DNA of 5,618 nucleotides from positions 1 to 5,618 of the forward strand of contig JAKAXG010000338.1 of NCBI GenBank assembly GCA_021827225.1, in the 5' to 3' direction. The stretch comes from Actinomycetes bacterium (GTDB lineage: Bacteria; Actinomycetota; Acidimicrobiia; Acidimicrobiales; Palsa-688). Made by a program: the position numbers and the translations under genes. Below are positions 5,616 to 5,618 of the stretch, piece by piece. Every line of letters starts with the position of its first letter. Within the stretch, counting starts at the first letter, position 1. Below the pieces are notes generated by a model that saw only the letters and a list, made by a program, of their open reading frames with translations, had not been told where the DNA came from and made no database searches.

Positions 5616-5618
5616 AAC

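Noticed and set aside
1..5618. CRISPR array, tRNA or rRNA gene, insertion sequence or prophage element.
   Set aside because: No repeat-spacer pattern, no cloverleaf or rRNA-like segment, and no transposase or integrase coding sequence was seen.

Overview
The window comes from a high-GC bacterium (roughly 70% G+C by eye), most likely an actinomycete (Actinomycetota) or a relative. The support is the strong G/C bias at third codon positions, the GTG starts, an Rrf2 regulator close to the IscR/NsrR group, and actinobacterial-looking short or absent leaders. Codon use is slightly odd for such a genome, because rare ATA (Ile) and AGG (Arg) codons recur in every gene. All four genes lie on the + strand and coding density is high.

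Positions 1-3788 look like one operon running in from upstream. (1) The C-terminal part of a multi-pass membrane protein enters from the left edge. It is perhaps the membrane portion of a polyferredoxin-type electron carrier, but the diagnostic N-terminus is outside the window. (2) Fourteen bases later comes a 719-residue composite oxidoreductase: two [4Fe-4S] ferredoxin motifs, a cysteine-rich GltD-type N-domain, an FAD/NAD(P)H reductase core, and a C-terminal flavodoxin-like domain. (3) Ten bases later comes an Rrf2-family regulator with three cysteines and a histidine placed as in IscR, fused to an extra C-terminal domain that resembles an SRPBCC (START-like) ligand-binding fold.

Positions 3789-3896 are a relatively AT-rich gap with a weak terminator-like hairpin, a perfect 13-base inverted repeat and a TAGGAT element close to the next start. 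It probably separates the operon from (4), a 519-residue B12-binding-domain radical SAM protein of the broad BchE/HpnP-like type, of unknown product. After its stop at 5456 the last 162 bases hold no gene, but they carry three hairpin-forming inverted repeats, the first of which is a plausible terminator.

Read together, this is a redox module. A membrane protein and a multi-cofactor NAD(P)H reductase sit with a probable Fe-S sensing regulator, next to a radical SAM enzyme that would need low-potential electrons from a flavodoxin or ferredoxin. That functional link is inferred from proximity only. The least ordinary items are the fused flavodoxin domain, the Rrf2-SRPBCC-like fusion, and the leader of the radical SAM gene.
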